A stretch of DNA of 64,000 nucleotides from Bradyrhizobium erythrophlei (GCF_900129425.1 NZ_LT670817.1:2232001-2296000), one strand, 5' to 3'; shown: positions 16,752-25,896, counted from the stretch's first letter. Program-made: numbers and translations. Notes: a model not told the origin generated them from the letters alone.

Positions 16752-17360
16752 ATGACGACGGTTGCCGAACTGCCTGCGGGGTTTGCGGACAAGGTGTTGT
16801 CGGCGCAGTCGACGTTCCGTTCAGTGATGGATGCGATGGCGCGCCCCGGCAGCGTGCAGCGCATTGTTGCCGCCGCCGGCGCTCCTGCTGCCATGATGAG
16901 CGGCACCGCGGCCATCGCGCTGACATTGTTCGATCACGATACGCCGGTCTGGCTCGATCCACGGATGTCAGAGACATCGGATGTGACAAAATGGCTCAAA
17001 TTCCACACCGGCGCGCCGGTGGTTTTGGATTCCTCGATCTGCAGTTTTGCGCTGATCGGCGCCGCCAGCGCGCTTACCGCGCTCGATCGGTTTTCGCTCG
17101 GCAGCAATGAATACCCCGACCGTTCAAGCACGCTGATCCTGCAGGTCGAAAGCCTGACGCAAGGCGAAAGTCTCGAGTTGCGGGGTCCCGGCATCGACGG
17201 CACGGCGGTCTTGCGGGCCGCGATCGAGCCCCGGGACCTGTTCGAGCGGCTTGCCGTCAATGCCGCGCTGTTTCCGCGCGGTATCGATGTCGTGCTGGTC
17301 CATGGCGATAGCATTGTCGCGATACCGCGCACCACGCGGCTGGTCGCGAAGGGAGGCTGA
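16752..17360 (+). CDS. phnH: C-P lyase core complex subunit PhnH
   Basis: 202 residues. The start is three bases after the phnG stop. Family features include the N-terminal ADKVLSAQSTFRSVMDAMARPG and the C-terminal FPRGIDVVLVHGDSIVAIPRTT-like end (both seen at about 12-33 and 177-198). PhnH is a dimeric structural subunit of the PhnGHIJ complex. Translational coupling with phnG and phnI (two-base gap) fits fixed stoichiometry. Confidence 0.95.
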   Translation: MTTVAELPAGFADKVLSAQSTFRSVMDAMARPGSVQRIVAAAGAPAAMMSGTAAIALTLFDHDTPVWLDPRMSETSDVTKWLKFHTGAPVVLDSSICSFALIGAASALTALDRFSLGSNEYPDRSSTLILQVESLTQGESLELRGPGIDGTAVLRAAIEPRDLFERLAVNAALFPRGIDVVLVHGDSIVAIPRTTRLVAKGG

Positions 17361-17362
17361 AC

Positions 17363-18469
17363 ATGTATGTCGCCGTCAAGGGAGGCGAACGCGCCATCGA
17401 GAACGCCCATCGGCTGCTGGCGCATGAGCGCCGCGGCGATCTCGGCGTTCCGGAAGTGTCGCTCGATCAGATATCCGGGCAACTCAGTCTCGCGGTCGAC
17501 CGCGTAATGGCGGAAGGCTCGCTGTACGATTGCGAACTCGCAGCACTCGCCATCAAGCAGGCGCGCGGCGACATGATCGAGGCGATCTTTCTGGTCCGGG
17601 CGTTCCGCGCCACCTTGCCGCGTTTCGGCGCGACCGAACCGGTCGATACCGGCACGATGCAGGTGCACCGCCGGATTTCCTCGACATTCAAGGATATTCC
17701 AGGGGGCCAGGTGCTCGGGCCCACCTTCGACTACACCCACCGTCTGCTGGACCCGCAACTCGCCGACGGTCTCGTTCCGGAGCCGCCCGCAACGTCGGTT
17801 GCATCGCCCGCGGCGATGCCACGCGTTACCGACATACTCGGCCGTGACGGTCTGATCGAGCCATCGCCCACGGCGGACGCCGACTCTCCCGTTGGCGATC
17901 TCACGCGTGAGCCGCTCAGCTTCCCCGCCGATCGCGATCTGCGGCTGCAGAACCTGGCGCGCGCCGACGAAGGCTTTCTGCTGGCGCTGGGTTATTCGTC
18001 GCAGCGGGGTTATGGCCGCAGCCACCCGTTCGCCGGCGAGATTCGCTTCGGCGAGGTCGAGGTGGAATTTTTTGCCGAAGATGTCGGATTCGCGGTGCCG
18101 CTCGGCGGAATCGCGCTGACCGAATGCCAGATGGTCAATCAGTTCAAGGGTTCGGCGACGGAAGCGCCGTGCTTTACCCGCGGTTACGGTCTGGCGTTCG
18201 GGCAAAGCGAGCGCAAGACGATGTCGATGGCGCTGGTGGACCGCGCATTGCGCGCGCGCGAACTAGGCGAAGAAGCTGTCGCGCCTGCGCAGGATGAAGA
18301 GTTCGTGATGTCGCATTCCGACAATGTGCAGGCGACCGGCTTCGTCGAGCACCTCAAGCTGCCGCATTATGTCGACTTCCAGTCCGAACTAGGTCTGCTG
18401 CGCAAGCTGCGCAAGGAATTTTTCGAGGCGGCCGACGCTTCGGCCGGCATGCAGGAGGCCGCGGAATGA
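17363..18469 (+). CDS. phnI: C-P lyase core complex subunit PhnI
   Basis: 368 residues, typical PhnI. It begins MYVAVKGGERAIENAHRLLA, the family's N-terminal motif. With PhnG, PhnH and PhnL it catalyses nucleophilic attack of phosphonate on MgATP, releasing adenine to give ribose 1-phosphonate 5-triphosphate; alone PhnI is a nucleosidase. The stop overlaps the PhnJ start as ATGA. Confidence 0.95.
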   Translation: MYVAVKGGERAIENAHRLLAHERRGDLGVPEVSLDQISGQLSLAVDRVMAEGSLYDCELAALAIKQARGDMIEAIFLVRAFRATLPRFGATEPVDTGTMQVHRRISSTFKDIPGGQVLGPTFDYTHRLLDPQLADGLVPEPPATSVASPAAMPRVTDILGRDGLIEPSPTADADSPVGDLTREPLSFPADRDLRLQNLARADEGFLLALGYSSQRGYGRSHPFAGEIRFGEVEVEFFAEDVGFAVPLGGIALTECQMVNQFKGSATEAPCFTRGYGLAFGQSERKTMSMALVDRALRARELGEEAVAPAQDEEFVMSHSDNVQATGFVEHLKLPHYVDFQSELGLLRKLRKEFFEAADASAGMQEAAE

Positions 18470-19350
18470 ACGCGCCGACCTACAACTTCGCCTATCTCGA
18501 CGAACAGACCAAACGGATGATTCGCCGCGCCATCCTGAAGGCGATCGCGATCCCCGGCTACCAGGTGCCGTTCGCCAGCCGCGAAATGCCGATGCCCTAC
18601 GGCTGGGGCACCGGCGGCGTGCAGGTCACGGCGGCGATTCTCGGCCCCGACGACGTGCTGAAGGTGATCGACCAGGGCTCCGACGACACCACCAACGCGA
18701 TCTCGATCCGCAAGTTTTTCGCCAAGACCGCCGGCGTCGCGACCACGACTTCGACGGTGGATGCCACCGTGATCCAGACCCGGCACCGAATTCCCGAAGC
18801 AGCGCTGCATGGCGGGCAAGTCTTGGTCTATCAGGTGCCGATCCCGGAGCCGCTGCGTTTTCTCGAGCCACGCGAGACCGAAACGCGGCGCATGCATGCG
18901 CTCGGTGAATACGGGCTGATGCACGTCAAGCTATACGAGGACATTGCCCGCTTCGGGCATATCGCGACCTCATACGCCTACCCGGTGAAGGTCAATGCCC
19001 GCTACGTGATGGATCCGTCGCCGACGCCGAAATTCGACAATCCGAAGATGGATGATTGTCCGGCGCTGCAGCTGTTCGGCGCCGGCCGCGAGAAGCGCAT
19101 CTACGCGATACCGCCGCATACGTCGGTGGTGTCGCTCGACTTCGAGGATCATCCGTTCACGCGCTACCGCTTCGATGCGCCCTGCGCGCTGTGCGGCGCG
19201 GATGATTCCTACCTCGACGAAATCGTCACCGACGACCGGGGCGGCCGGATGTTCGTCTGTTCCGACACCGATTACTGCGAGACCCGCCAGACCCAGGGTC
19301 ATCGCGGCAGCGAGAGCGCGGCTCCGCACAAGGAGAGGCCGCATGGCTGA
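18466..19350 (+). CDS. phnJ: Carbon-phosphorus lyase, radical SAM-type subunit PhnJ
   Basis: 294 residues. The four cysteines needed for catalysis are present at about 240, 243, 265 and 271 (CALC...CSDTDYC), matching the cluster ligands and the radical cysteine of E. coli PhnJ (241, 244, 266, 272). It cleaves the C-P bond of ribose 1-phosphonate 5-phosphate, releasing an alkane and the 1,2-cyclic phosphate. Its last eight bases overlap phnK. No residue loss is seen, so it should be active. Confidence 0.96.
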   Translation: MNAPTYNFAYLDEQTKRMIRRAILKAIAIPGYQVPFASREMPMPYGWGTGGVQVTAAILGPDDVLKVIDQGSDDTTNAISIRKFFAKTAGVATTTSTVDATVIQTRHRIPEAALHGGQVLVYQVPIPEPLRFLEPRETETRRMHALGEYGLMHVKLYEDIARFGHIATSYAYPVKVNARYVMDPSPTPKFDNPKMDDCPALQLFGAGREKRIYAIPPHTSVVSLDFEDHPFTRYRFDAPCALCGADDSYLDEIVTDDRGGRMFVCSDTDYCETRQTQGHRGSESAAPHKERPHG

Positions 19351-20143
19351 ACATCAACGCGCCGGCGATGGCGATCAACCCCTGCTGGTTGCGGACCGGT
19401 TGGGCAAGAACTATGGCCGGCTGACCGCCTGCCGCGACGTGTCCTTTGCGCTCTATCCCGGCGAAGTGCTGGCAATCGTCGGCGAATCCGGATCGGGCAA
19501 AACCACGCTGCTGCAATTGCTGTCGGCGCAGCTTGCGCCGAGCGCGGGTCAGGTGTCGTACCGGATGCGCGATGGGGTGATGCGCGACCTCGCCGCGCTT
19601 GGCGAAGCCGAACGACGATTTTTGTTTCGCACCGACTGGGGCTACGTGCACCAGGACCCCGCGCTGGGATTGCGAATGGCGGTGTCGGCCGGCGCCAATG
19701 TCGGCGAGCGGCTGATGGCGGTGGGCTGGAATCACTATGGCCGGATCAGAGACACCGCGTCATCCTGGCTGGAGCGGGTCGAGATCGACATCGGACGCAT
19801 CGACGATGCGCCGCGGACCTATTCCGGCGGGATGCGGCAGCGGTTGCAGATTGCGCGCAATCTGGTCACCGAGCCCCGTCTGGTGTTCATGGATGAGCCG
19901 ACCGGCGGGCTCGACGTATCGGTGCAGGCGCGGCTGCTCGACCTGATGCGTAACCTCGTGAGCGAGTTGAACCTCGCCGCCATCGTCGTCACCCATGACC
20001 TCGCGGTGGCGCGGCTGTTGTCGCATCGTGTCATGGTGATGAAGGGCGGCCGGGTCATCGAGACCGGGCTGACCGACCAGGTGCTCGACGATCCCCGCGA
20101 GCCCTACACCCAATTGCTCGTCTCCTCGATTTTGCCGGCATGA
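19343..20143 (+). CDS. phnK: C-P lyase associated ABC-type ATPase PhnK
   Basis: 266 residues: Walker A GESGSGKTT, signature YSGGMRQRLQIARNL, Walker B LVFMDEPTGGLDVS and THDLAVARLL, all in the oligopeptide-transporter-like ATPase style of PhnK. PhnK docks on the core complex at PhnJ and is needed for turnover; it is not a transporter subunit. The frame is open far upstream, but ATG 19343 with AGGAGAGG before it gives the family length and overlaps phnJ. Confidence 0.93.
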   Translation: MAEHQRAGDGDQPLLVADRLGKNYGRLTACRDVSFALYPGEVLAIVGESGSGKTTLLQLLSAQLAPSAGQVSYRMRDGVMRDLAALGEAERRFLFRTDWGYVHQDPALGLRMAVSAGANVGERLMAVGWNHYGRIRDTASSWLERVEIDIGRIDDAPRTYSGGMRQRLQIARNLVTEPRLVFMDEPTGGLDVSVQARLLDLMRNLVSELNLAAIVVTHDLAVARLLSHRVMVMKGGRVIETGLTDQVLDDPREPYTQLLVSSILPA

Positions 20144-20850
20144 GCGCGCCAATGACTGCGATGATCGAAATCACCAACGCGGAAAAGACCTTCACCATGC
20201 ATCTGCAGGGTGGCGTGCAGCTTCCTGTGGTGCGCGGCGTGTCGTTTCAGGTCAAAGCGGGCGAGTGCGTGGTGCTGGCCGGCCCGTCGGGCGCCGGTAA
20301 ATCGTCGATCCTGAAAATGATCTTCGGCAATTACCGCTGCGATGGCGGCCGTATCGGCATCCGTCACCAGGGCACAGAGATCGATCTCGCGAAGGCCGAA
20401 CCGCGGCAGATCCTCAGCGTGCGCCGCGCCACCATTGGTTATGTCAGCCAGTTCCTCCGCGCGGTGCCGCGGGTCGCGACATCGGACGTGGTGGCCGAAC
20501 CCTTGATCGCGAACGGGGTGGCGCGCGCCGAGGCGCGCGCTCGCGCCGGCGCCTTGCTGCGCCGTCTCAATATCCCTGAGCGCCTGTGGGCGCTGCCGCC
20601 TTCGACCTTCTCGGGAGGCGAGCAACAGCGCGTCAACATCGCGCGCGGCTTTATTTCCGAGCTGCCGATCCTGCTGCTCGACGAGCCGACCGCGTCGCTG
20701 GATGCCGCCAATCGCGCCGTGGTGGTGGATCTGATCGAAGAAAAGAAGCGCGCGGGCGTTGCCATGGTCGCCATCGTCCACGACGATGAGATACGCCACC
20801 TGATCGCCGACCGAATCGTCGACGTGACATCGTTTGCGTCAGCGGCATGA
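20140..20850 (+). CDS. phnL: C-P lyase associated ABC-type ATPase PhnL
   Basis: 236 residues: Walker A GPSGAGKSS, signature FSGGEQQRVNIARGF, Walker B ILLLDEPTASLD and the switch His in AIVHDDE. Works with PhnGHI in the first ribosylation step and can bind PhnK on the core complex. ATG 20140 overlaps the phnK stop; a second ATG (AMIEITN) seven codons in is an alternative start. Confidence 0.94.
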   Translation: MSAPMTAMIEITNAEKTFTMHLQGGVQLPVVRGVSFQVKAGECVVLAGPSGAGKSSILKMIFGNYRCDGGRIGIRHQGTEIDLAKAEPRQILSVRRATIGYVSQFLRAVPRVATSDVVAEPLIANGVARAEARARAGALLRRLNIPERLWALPPSTFSGGEQQRVNIARGFISELPILLLDEPTASLDAANRAVVVDLIEEKKRAGVAMVAIVHDDEIRHLIADRIVDVTSFASAA

Positions 20851-20865
20851 AGGAAGAGACGTGAG

Positions 20866-22023
20866 ATGACTGCGACCGGATCTGAAACCGTATTTGGCAA
20901 CGCCAGGATTGTGCTGGCGGATCGGGTAATCGAGCGCGGCTGGATCGCTTTTGTGGATGGCCGCATTGCGGAGTTCGGCGAGGGTAACGCTCCCGGAAGG
21001 AGCGAGGACGCCGGCGGCGACCTGATCATGCCGGGCCTGATCGAACTGCACACCGATCATCTCGAGGCGCATTACGTGCCGCGCCCAAAGGTATTCTGGG
21101 ACCCGATCGCCGCCGTGGTTTCCTATGACGGGCAGTTGGCGACCTCGGGCATCACCACGGTGCTGGATTCGCTGCGGGTCTGGCGCGAGGACGGCGCCGA
21201 GGAGGTCGATGGCAGGGCGGTCGTGCTGGCCAAGGCGATCGCATCGGCGCGCGATGCCGACCTGCTGCGGGCAGATCATTTCTTGCACCTGCGCTGCGAA
21301 ATTCCGATGCCTGATGTGGTCGAAGACGCCAAGGAACTGATCGGACGGCCGGATGTGCGGCTGATGTCGCTGATGGACCACACGCCGGGGCAACGCCAGT
21401 TTCGCGACGAGGGTAAGCTGCGTGACTATTATCGCGGCAAGGGCGCCGGCATGACCGACGCCGAACTCAACACGCTGTTTGAACGGCGTTTTGCCTATCA
21501 GAAGGCCTATGCGGCGACCAATATGCGCGCGATCGTGGCGCTGGCGCAGCAATACGAAATACCACTGGCCAGTCACGACGACACCACCGACGAGAATGTC
21601 ACCGACGCTATCCGGGACCGCGTTTCGGTGGCGGAATTTCCGACCACGATCGAAGCCGCGCGCGGGCTGCATCAGGCCGGCATCGGCATTCTGATGGGAG
21701 CGCCGAATGTGGTGCGCGGGGGCTCGCATTCCGGCAACATCGCCGCGGTCGATCTCGCCCGCGAGGGACTGCTCGATATCCTGTCGTCCGACTACATTCC
21801 TTCCAGCCTGCTGATGGCGGCGCTGCAACTGCCGCAGCGCGTGCCGGGCATCGATCTGGCGTCCGCCATCCGCACCGTCACCAAGACGCCCGCCGAAGCG
21901 GTCGGTCTCGCGGACCGCGGCGAAATCGCGGCCGGCAAGCGTGCCGACCTGATTCGCGTGCATGTGGCCCGGGACATTCCGGTGGTGCGAAGCGTCTGGC
22001 GCGAAGGACATCGGGTGGCATGA
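20866..22023 (+). CDS. phnM: Alpha-D-ribose 1-methylphosphonate 5-triphosphate diphosphatase
   Basis: 385 residues, canonical PhnM. Metal-site motifs: GLIELHTDHLEAHYVPRP (about 54-71), MDHTPGQRQFRDEG, SHDDTTDENV, NVVRGGSHSGN and SSDYIPSSL. It removes diphosphate from the 5-triphosphate so that PhnJ can act. GAAGAGACGTGAG precedes the ATG. It overlaps phnN by four bases. It differs clearly from the paralogue at 9799-10992. Confidence 0.95.
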   Translation: MTATGSETVFGNARIVLADRVIERGWIAFVDGRIAEFGEGNAPGRSEDAGGDLIMPGLIELHTDHLEAHYVPRPKVFWDPIAAVVSYDGQLATSGITTVLDSLRVWREDGAEEVDGRAVVLAKAIASARDADLLRADHFLHLRCEIPMPDVVEDAKELIGRPDVRLMSLMDHTPGQRQFRDEGKLRDYYRGKGAGMTDAELNTLFERRFAYQKAYAATNMRAIVALAQQYEIPLASHDDTTDENVTDAIRDRVSVAEFPTTIEAARGLHQAGIGILMGAPNVVRGGSHSGNIAAVDLAREGLLDILSSDYIPSSLLMAALQLPQRVPGIDLASAIRTVTKTPAEAVGLADRGEIAAGKRADLIRVHVARDIPVVRSVWREGHRVA

Positions 22024-22598
22024 CGGACGCGCCGACCGAATCCGATCATCGGTCGGCCACAATCGGGCGCGGCCGGCTGATCCTGGTGATCGGTCCGAGT
22101 GGTGCCGGCAAGGACACGCTGATCGGGCTTGCTCGGGACGCCTGCGCCGATGACGACCGGGTCGTTTTTCCCCGTCGCGTGGTGACGCGCGAAGCGTCGG
22201 CCTTCGAGGATAACGAGCAGATGAGCCTGGAGGCCTTCCGGCAGGCGCTGGCACGGGGCGATTTCGCCGTGCACTGGGAAGCGCATGGCCATTGCTACGC
22301 ACTGCCGCGCGCCATCGATGACGATATCAGCGCCGGGCGTACGGTGGTCGCCAATGTATCACGCACCGTGGTTGGCACGATGCGCCGCGCCTACGCCGAT
22401 GTCGTGGTGGTTTCGATCACGGCGCCGCCTGAAATTCTTGGCCAACGCCTCGCCGCGCGGGCGCGAGGCAGCGACGGCGAACTGGCGGGCAGGCTTCATC
22501 GCGCCGTCGACGATGCCGTGCCCGATGTCACCATTGTCAATGTCGGCAGCGCCGAACACCATGCCCGCGAATTTGTCCGCGTCATCAAGCCGCAGTGA
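22020..22598 (+). CDS. phnN: Ribose 1,5-bisphosphate phosphokinase
   Basis: 192 residues with a guanylate-kinase-like fold: Walker A GPSGAGKDT (about 22-30) and the substrate region VVTREASAFEDNEQMSLEAF. It phosphorylates ribose 1,5-bisphosphate to PRPP, feeding the sugar back to nucleotide synthesis. It is the last recognisable phn gene of the operon; no phnO or phnP follows. Confidence 0.94.
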   Translation: MTDAPTESDHRSATIGRGRLILVIGPSGAGKDTLIGLARDACADDDRVVFPRRVVTREASAFEDNEQMSLEAFRQALARGDFAVHWEAHGHCYALPRAIDDDISAGRTVVANVSRTVVGTMRRAYADVVVVSITAPPEILGQRLAARARGSDGELAGRLHRAVDDAVPDVTIVNVGSAEHHAREFVRVIKPQ

Positions 22599-22646
22599 CG
22601 GAAGCGCGGCGCCGTGCCGGCCGGTGCGGAGATCAGGGGAGCGGCA

Positions 22647-23258
22647 ATGTCTGTCATCGCAACGATTGCGGAATTGGAGACGATCTACGGTCATCCGAAC
22701 GAGGCTTCCACCGTCAAGGTCGCGAACAGGATCACGCCGCAATATCGAGTGCTGATCGACAAGTCGCCATTCGCGGCTCTGGCAACCTGTGCCCCGGAGG
22801 GGCTGGATTGTTCGCCGCGCGGCGATTTGCCCGGCTTCGTCCGTGTTCACGATGAGAAGACGCTGATGATGCCCGATCGTCGCGGCAACAACCGCGTCGA
22901 TTCGCTGCGCAACATCGTGCGCGATCCCCGCGTTGCGCTGCTGTTCCTGATTCCGGGCTCCGGCAGCACGCTGCGCGTCAATGGCCGCGCGCAGGTGTCG
23001 GCTGACGCGGATTTGCTGGCGTCGTTTCGGATCGACGGCAAGGCGCCGCGCACAGTCATCGTCATGACCGTGGAGGAGATTTATTTTCAGTGCGCCCGCG
23101 CCATCGTCCGGTCCGACTTGTGGAATCCGGACAAGCGCGTCGACCCCAGAAGTCTGCCGACGCCGGGCCAGATTCTCGCCGACATGAGTGAGAACCGCGT
23201 CGGCGGCGAGGACTACGACAGAGCGTGGCCGGAGAGGGCGCGGCAGTCGCTGTGGTGA
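22647..23258 (+). CDS. Pyridoxamine 5'-phosphate oxidase-like FMN-binding protein
   Basis: 203 residues of the split-barrel flavin-binding superfamily (MSMEG_1061/DR2398 type). Family features are FAALATCAPEGLDCSPRGDL (about 44-63), DRRGNNRVDSLRNIV and TLRVNGRAQVS. It probably binds FMN or a related flavin; its substrate is unknown. ATG 22647 with CAGGGGAG upstream is preferred to in-frame codons before it. It follows phnN by 48 bases on the same strand and could be read through from the phn operon, but a phosphonate role is not implied. Confidence 0.85.
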   Translation: MSVIATIAELETIYGHPNEASTVKVANRITPQYRVLIDKSPFAALATCAPEGLDCSPRGDLPGFVRVHDEKTLMMPDRRGNNRVDSLRNIVRDPRVALLFLIPGSGSTLRVNGRAQVSADADLLASFRIDGKAPRTVIVMTVEEIYFQCARAIVRSDLWNPDKRVDPRSLPTPGQILADMSENRVGGEDYDRAWPERARQSLW

Positions 23259-23283
23259 AGGATTGTTACGAACGAGCCAATGC

Positions 23284-23505
23284 TCAGGCCGCGACGTCCC
23301 ACAGTCGCGGCGAGCCGCGCAACAGCACGCTGCGGCCTTTGCGCGTAATCGCCGGGCCATCGTCGCTCATCGCCGCCAGTTGAAGCGCGATGAGTCGCTC
23401 GAGGACCGATCGGTTCACGGCTCGGGAATTCCGTGCGGGCGCGCGCAGCGCCTTTAACCCTTCCCATTGATCGGGCGTGAGATCGTAGTCGAATTCCGCG
23501 TTCAT
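23284..23505 (-). CDS. Small hypothetical protein, 73 aa
   Basis: Starts MNAEFDYDLTPDQWEGLKAL and ends with a basic segment ITRKGRSVLLRGSPRLW, giving an all-helical protein with a short beta-hairpin-like end that could be a small winged-helix fold. GAGG precedes ATG 23505. A longer frame upstream has no ribosome site. Function unknown. Confidence 0.55.
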   Translation of the reverse strand: MNAEFDYDLTPDQWEGLKALRAPARNSRAVNRSVLERLIALQLAAMSDDGPAITRKGRSVLLRGSPRLWDVAA

Positions 23506-23732
23506 GCTGCCTCGAAACGGTTGGGTCTTTCGCCTGTGTCTTACAAAGACAGCGTGAACGGGGTGCGACCATAATGCGTCCGGACTTCGATTTAACGAGA
23601 CAACCTGTTTCCAGACTGGATCGCCGGTGCCCGAATTGACCGATGCCGGTAACGCGACTGTCACATCAACGTGTCAATGGGGTGTGTCGGCCACCCGAAT
23701 CGGGCGGCACGTTAATTGACGCTGCCGAATGG

Positions 23733-24716
23733 ATGAACACCCTGGAAGTCACCGTGCTGCAAAAGACGCCTGGCAGCAGTGCCCGAGTGAAGGGCCTCGG
23801 TGTCGCTATCAGCATCGCCATCGCCGGGATGGCCATATTCGCGCTGACGCATGCGCTCAAGCACGTCGACTACGGCGAAGTGCTGGCGGTCGTTCGCCAT
23901 ACCAGCACGGGGCTGATCGCAGTGGCGTCGCTGCTCGTGGTCGCCTCCTACGGCAGTTTGACCCTTTACGATCTGCTGGCGTTGCGCACCATCGGGCGTA
24001 CCGACGTTCCCTACCGGATCGCCGCTCTCGCCAGTTTCACCAGCTATCCGATCGCGCATGGAATAGGTGCGGTCGCGCTGGTCTCGCCGGTCATCCGCTA
24101 TCGAATCTATTCGTGCAACGGCCTCGGCGCCGTCGACGTGGCGAATATCTGTTTTCTGACCGGACTCACATTCTGGCTGGGCAACCTCACGGCACTCGGC
24201 CTCAGCCTGCTCAGCGATCCCGGCGCCATCAGCCTGTTCGACTACCTGCCGCGGACGGTCAATAGCGGGCTTGCGGCGGCGCTGCTGCTCGCCATCGTCG
24301 CCTTCCTGATCTGGAGCTGGCTTTCACCCAGAAGCATCGGGACCCGGCGTTGGCCGGTCCGGCTTCCATCCGGGCCGATGGTCCTGCTGCAGATCGCGAT
24401 CGGGGTTTTCGATCTCGGCGCCGCGGCGCTTGCGATGTACGTGCTGATTCCGGCCGGGATGAATATCGATATCTTCCGGCTGACCACCGTGTTTATCGCC
24501 GCGACATTGCTGGGCTTCGCGAGCCATACGCCGGCAGGACTTGGCGTGTTTGACGCGGCGATCTTGCTCGGACTGGGCGGCGAGGACAAGGAGCCGCTGA
24601 TTGCGGCGCTCCTGATGTTCCGATTCCTCTACCACTTCCTGCCCTTTGTGATGGCGCTTGGCCTGTTCGGAGCAGTGGAAGCGTGGAGAGGTTTGCGCAC
24701 CAAGCGCGAGCCGTGA
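23733..24716 (+). CDS. YbhN/UPF0104-family membrane protein (lysylphosphatidylglycerol synthase-like flippase domain)
   Basis: 327 residues with about eight hydrophobic helices. Features of the family: YDLLALRTIG, FTSYPIAHGIGAVALVSPVIRYR region at about 98-120, and TPAGLGVFDAAILLGLGG near the C-terminus. These proteins resemble the flippase half of MprF and are thought to move lipids or lipid-linked compounds. The soluble aminoacyltransferase domain of MprF is absent. It lies beside the betaine-lipid genes, but no direct link is shown. ATG 23733 (MNTLEV) is favoured. Confidence 0.8.
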   Translation: MNTLEVTVLQKTPGSSARVKGLGVAISIAIAGMAIFALTHALKHVDYGEVLAVVRHTSTGLIAVASLLVVASYGSLTLYDLLALRTIGRTDVPYRIAALASFTSYPIAHGIGAVALVSPVIRYRIYSCNGLGAVDVANICFLTGLTFWLGNLTALGLSLLSDPGAISLFDYLPRTVNSGLAAALLLAIVAFLIWSWLSPRSIGTRRWPVRLPSGPMVLLQIAIGVFDLGAAALAMYVLIPAGMNIDIFRLTTVFIAATLLGFASHTPAGLGVFDAAILLGLGGEDKEPLIAALLMFRFLYHFLPFVMALGLFGAVEAWRGLRTKREP

Positions 24717-24730
24717 ACCGATGCGGCAGC

Positions 24731-25054
24731 TTACACCGGCGAATTGAGCTTCAGCCCCACCATCCCCGCCACGATCAGCGTCAGGCAAAGGATCCGGACC
24801 GGATCCGCCGGCTCGCTGTAGACAAGCATTCCGACGATGATACTTCCGACGGCTCCAATTCCGGTCCACACCGCATAGGCCGTGCCGAACGGCAGCGACT
24901 TGAGGGCGAGGGCCATCAATCCGAAGCTGAGCGCGATCGCGGCGAGGGTCGCAGCGGTCGGCCAGAACCGGGTCAGCCCATCGGAATATTTCAGGCCGAA
25001 CGCCCAGGCGACCTCGAACAGTCCGGCCGCCAGCAATGCGAGCCATCCGTTCAC
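24731..25054 (-). CDS. sugE: Small multidrug resistance family exporter, Gdx/SugE type
   Basis: 107 residues, four helices. The essential Glu in the first helix (GLFEVAWAFGLKYS, Glu14) is present, and GTAYAVWTGIGAVGSIIVG is nearly identical to the guanidinium-exporter branch. Gdx proteins expel guanidinium in exchange for protons. The start is GTG 25054 because it gives the family length and overlaps the stop of btaB as GTGA; an ATG 39 bases upstream lies inside btaB. I saw no guanidine riboswitch. Confidence 0.88.
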   Translation of the reverse strand: MNGWLALLAAGLFEVAWAFGLKYSDGLTRFWPTAATLAAIALSFGLMALALKSLPFGTAYAVWTGIGAVGSIIVGMLVYSEPADPVRILCLTLIVAGMVGLKLNSPV

Positions 25055-25755
25055 GGCGTCAATGGTCCCGGCGTAAACGTCAGCACGGCGCACTGCGCGT
25101 AACCGCGGAATGGGCGCTCGAACTTCAGGCTGGCGCCGCTGCTGTCAGCCATCGCCGACAGCACGGGCTCGAGATCGTCACGCGGCGTGACGTCGAACAT
25201 TGCAAGCCACCGCCGCAGCAGCGCGCGGGCAACACCAGGCAATCGTTCCTGATGGCCGAAATCGACGATGTGCAGACGGCCGCCGGGCTTGAGGTTGCTC
25301 GCGGCTGCCTGGAGGACACCACGCCAGTCCGGGATCATCGACAGGCTGTAGGAAATCAAAACGTGATCGAAAGCGGGGATGCCGAACAAGGCGGACGGGT
25401 CGAACGTCGTTCCGTCGCCATGCGCGACGCGAATCCGTTTGGTCAGGCCGCGGCGCAAAATGGCTGAAATCGCGGTCGTCAGCATTTCGGTCGAAACATC
25501 GATGCCAAAAAACCGCGCCTCGGGATGCAGCCCGGCGGCCAACACCAGGTTCCTGCCGGTTCCGCAGCCGATTTCCAGCACGGTGGCGCCGGCGGCGGGA
25601 TTGAGCGTGGCGATCAACTGGTCGCGACCGAGCAGATAGTATCGCCGTGTTCCGTCGTAGATGTGGCGTTGCCGGCGATACATCCGGTTCATGCGGCGGG
25701 TCGCCTCGGCCCGCCACGTGGTGTCGGCGCCGATATCGGAGGAACATGCTGACAT
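25051..25755 (-). CDS. btaB: Betaine lipid synthesis N-methyltransferase BtaB
   Basis: 234 residues, class I SAM methyltransferase: motif I VLEIGCGTGRN (about 58-68), FFGIDVSTEML, and post-motif LKPGGRLHIVDFG. The N-terminal MYRRQRHIYDGTRRYYLLGR region is typical of BtaB, which methylates diacylglyceryl-homoserine three times to DGTS. It is divergent from btaA and lies 46 bases after a Pho box on its own strand, consistent with induction when phosphate is short. The next gene, a guanidinium exporter, is translationally coupled. Confidence 0.9.
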   Translation of the reverse strand: MSACSSDIGADTTWRAEATRRMNRMYRRQRHIYDGTRRYYLLGRDQLIATLNPAAGATVLEIGCGTGRNLVLAAGLHPEARFFGIDVSTEMLTTAISAILRRGLTKRIRVAHGDGTTFDPSALFGIPAFDHVLISYSLSMIPDWRGVLQAAASNLKPGGRLHIVDFGHQERLPGVARALLRRWLAMFDVTPRDDLEPVLSAMADSSGASLKFERPFRGYAQCAVLTFTPGPLTP

Positions 25756-25801
25756 CGCTGTACCCTCATATGCCTGTGTTGCTTATTCCCATCGGATGTT
25801 C

Positions 25802-25819
25802 GCGCGACAGGGGTGTGAC
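25802..25819 (-). promoter_or_regulatory. Candidate Pho box for btaB
   Basis: The minus strand reads TTGTCACACCCCTGTCGC: two half-sites each matching CTGTCAT at 5 of 7 positions with a four-base spacer, very like the box before phnC. It lies 46 bases upstream of the btaB ATG. Confidence 0.6.
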
Positions 25820-25896
25820 AACTGGCCATGCCCCGCGAGGGATCGCGAAATATCGGCTGACGATACGACCTCGCACGCTGTCATCGTTCTCGCCCG

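Noticed and set aside
20839..22302. Long minus-strand frame opposite phnM and phnN
   Set aside because: Antisense shadow of two recognised genes; low-complexity His/Gln/Arg composition and no ribosome site.
23656..23676. A Pho-box-like CTGTCAC followed by GTGTCAA before the YbhN-type gene
   Set aside because: The half-sites start 13 bases apart, out of the 11-base register of PhoB sites.
24731..25100. A guanidine riboswitch for the SugE-like gene
   Set aside because: The region upstream of its start is btaB coding sequence and shows no riboswitch-like conserved ACGR-type motifs.
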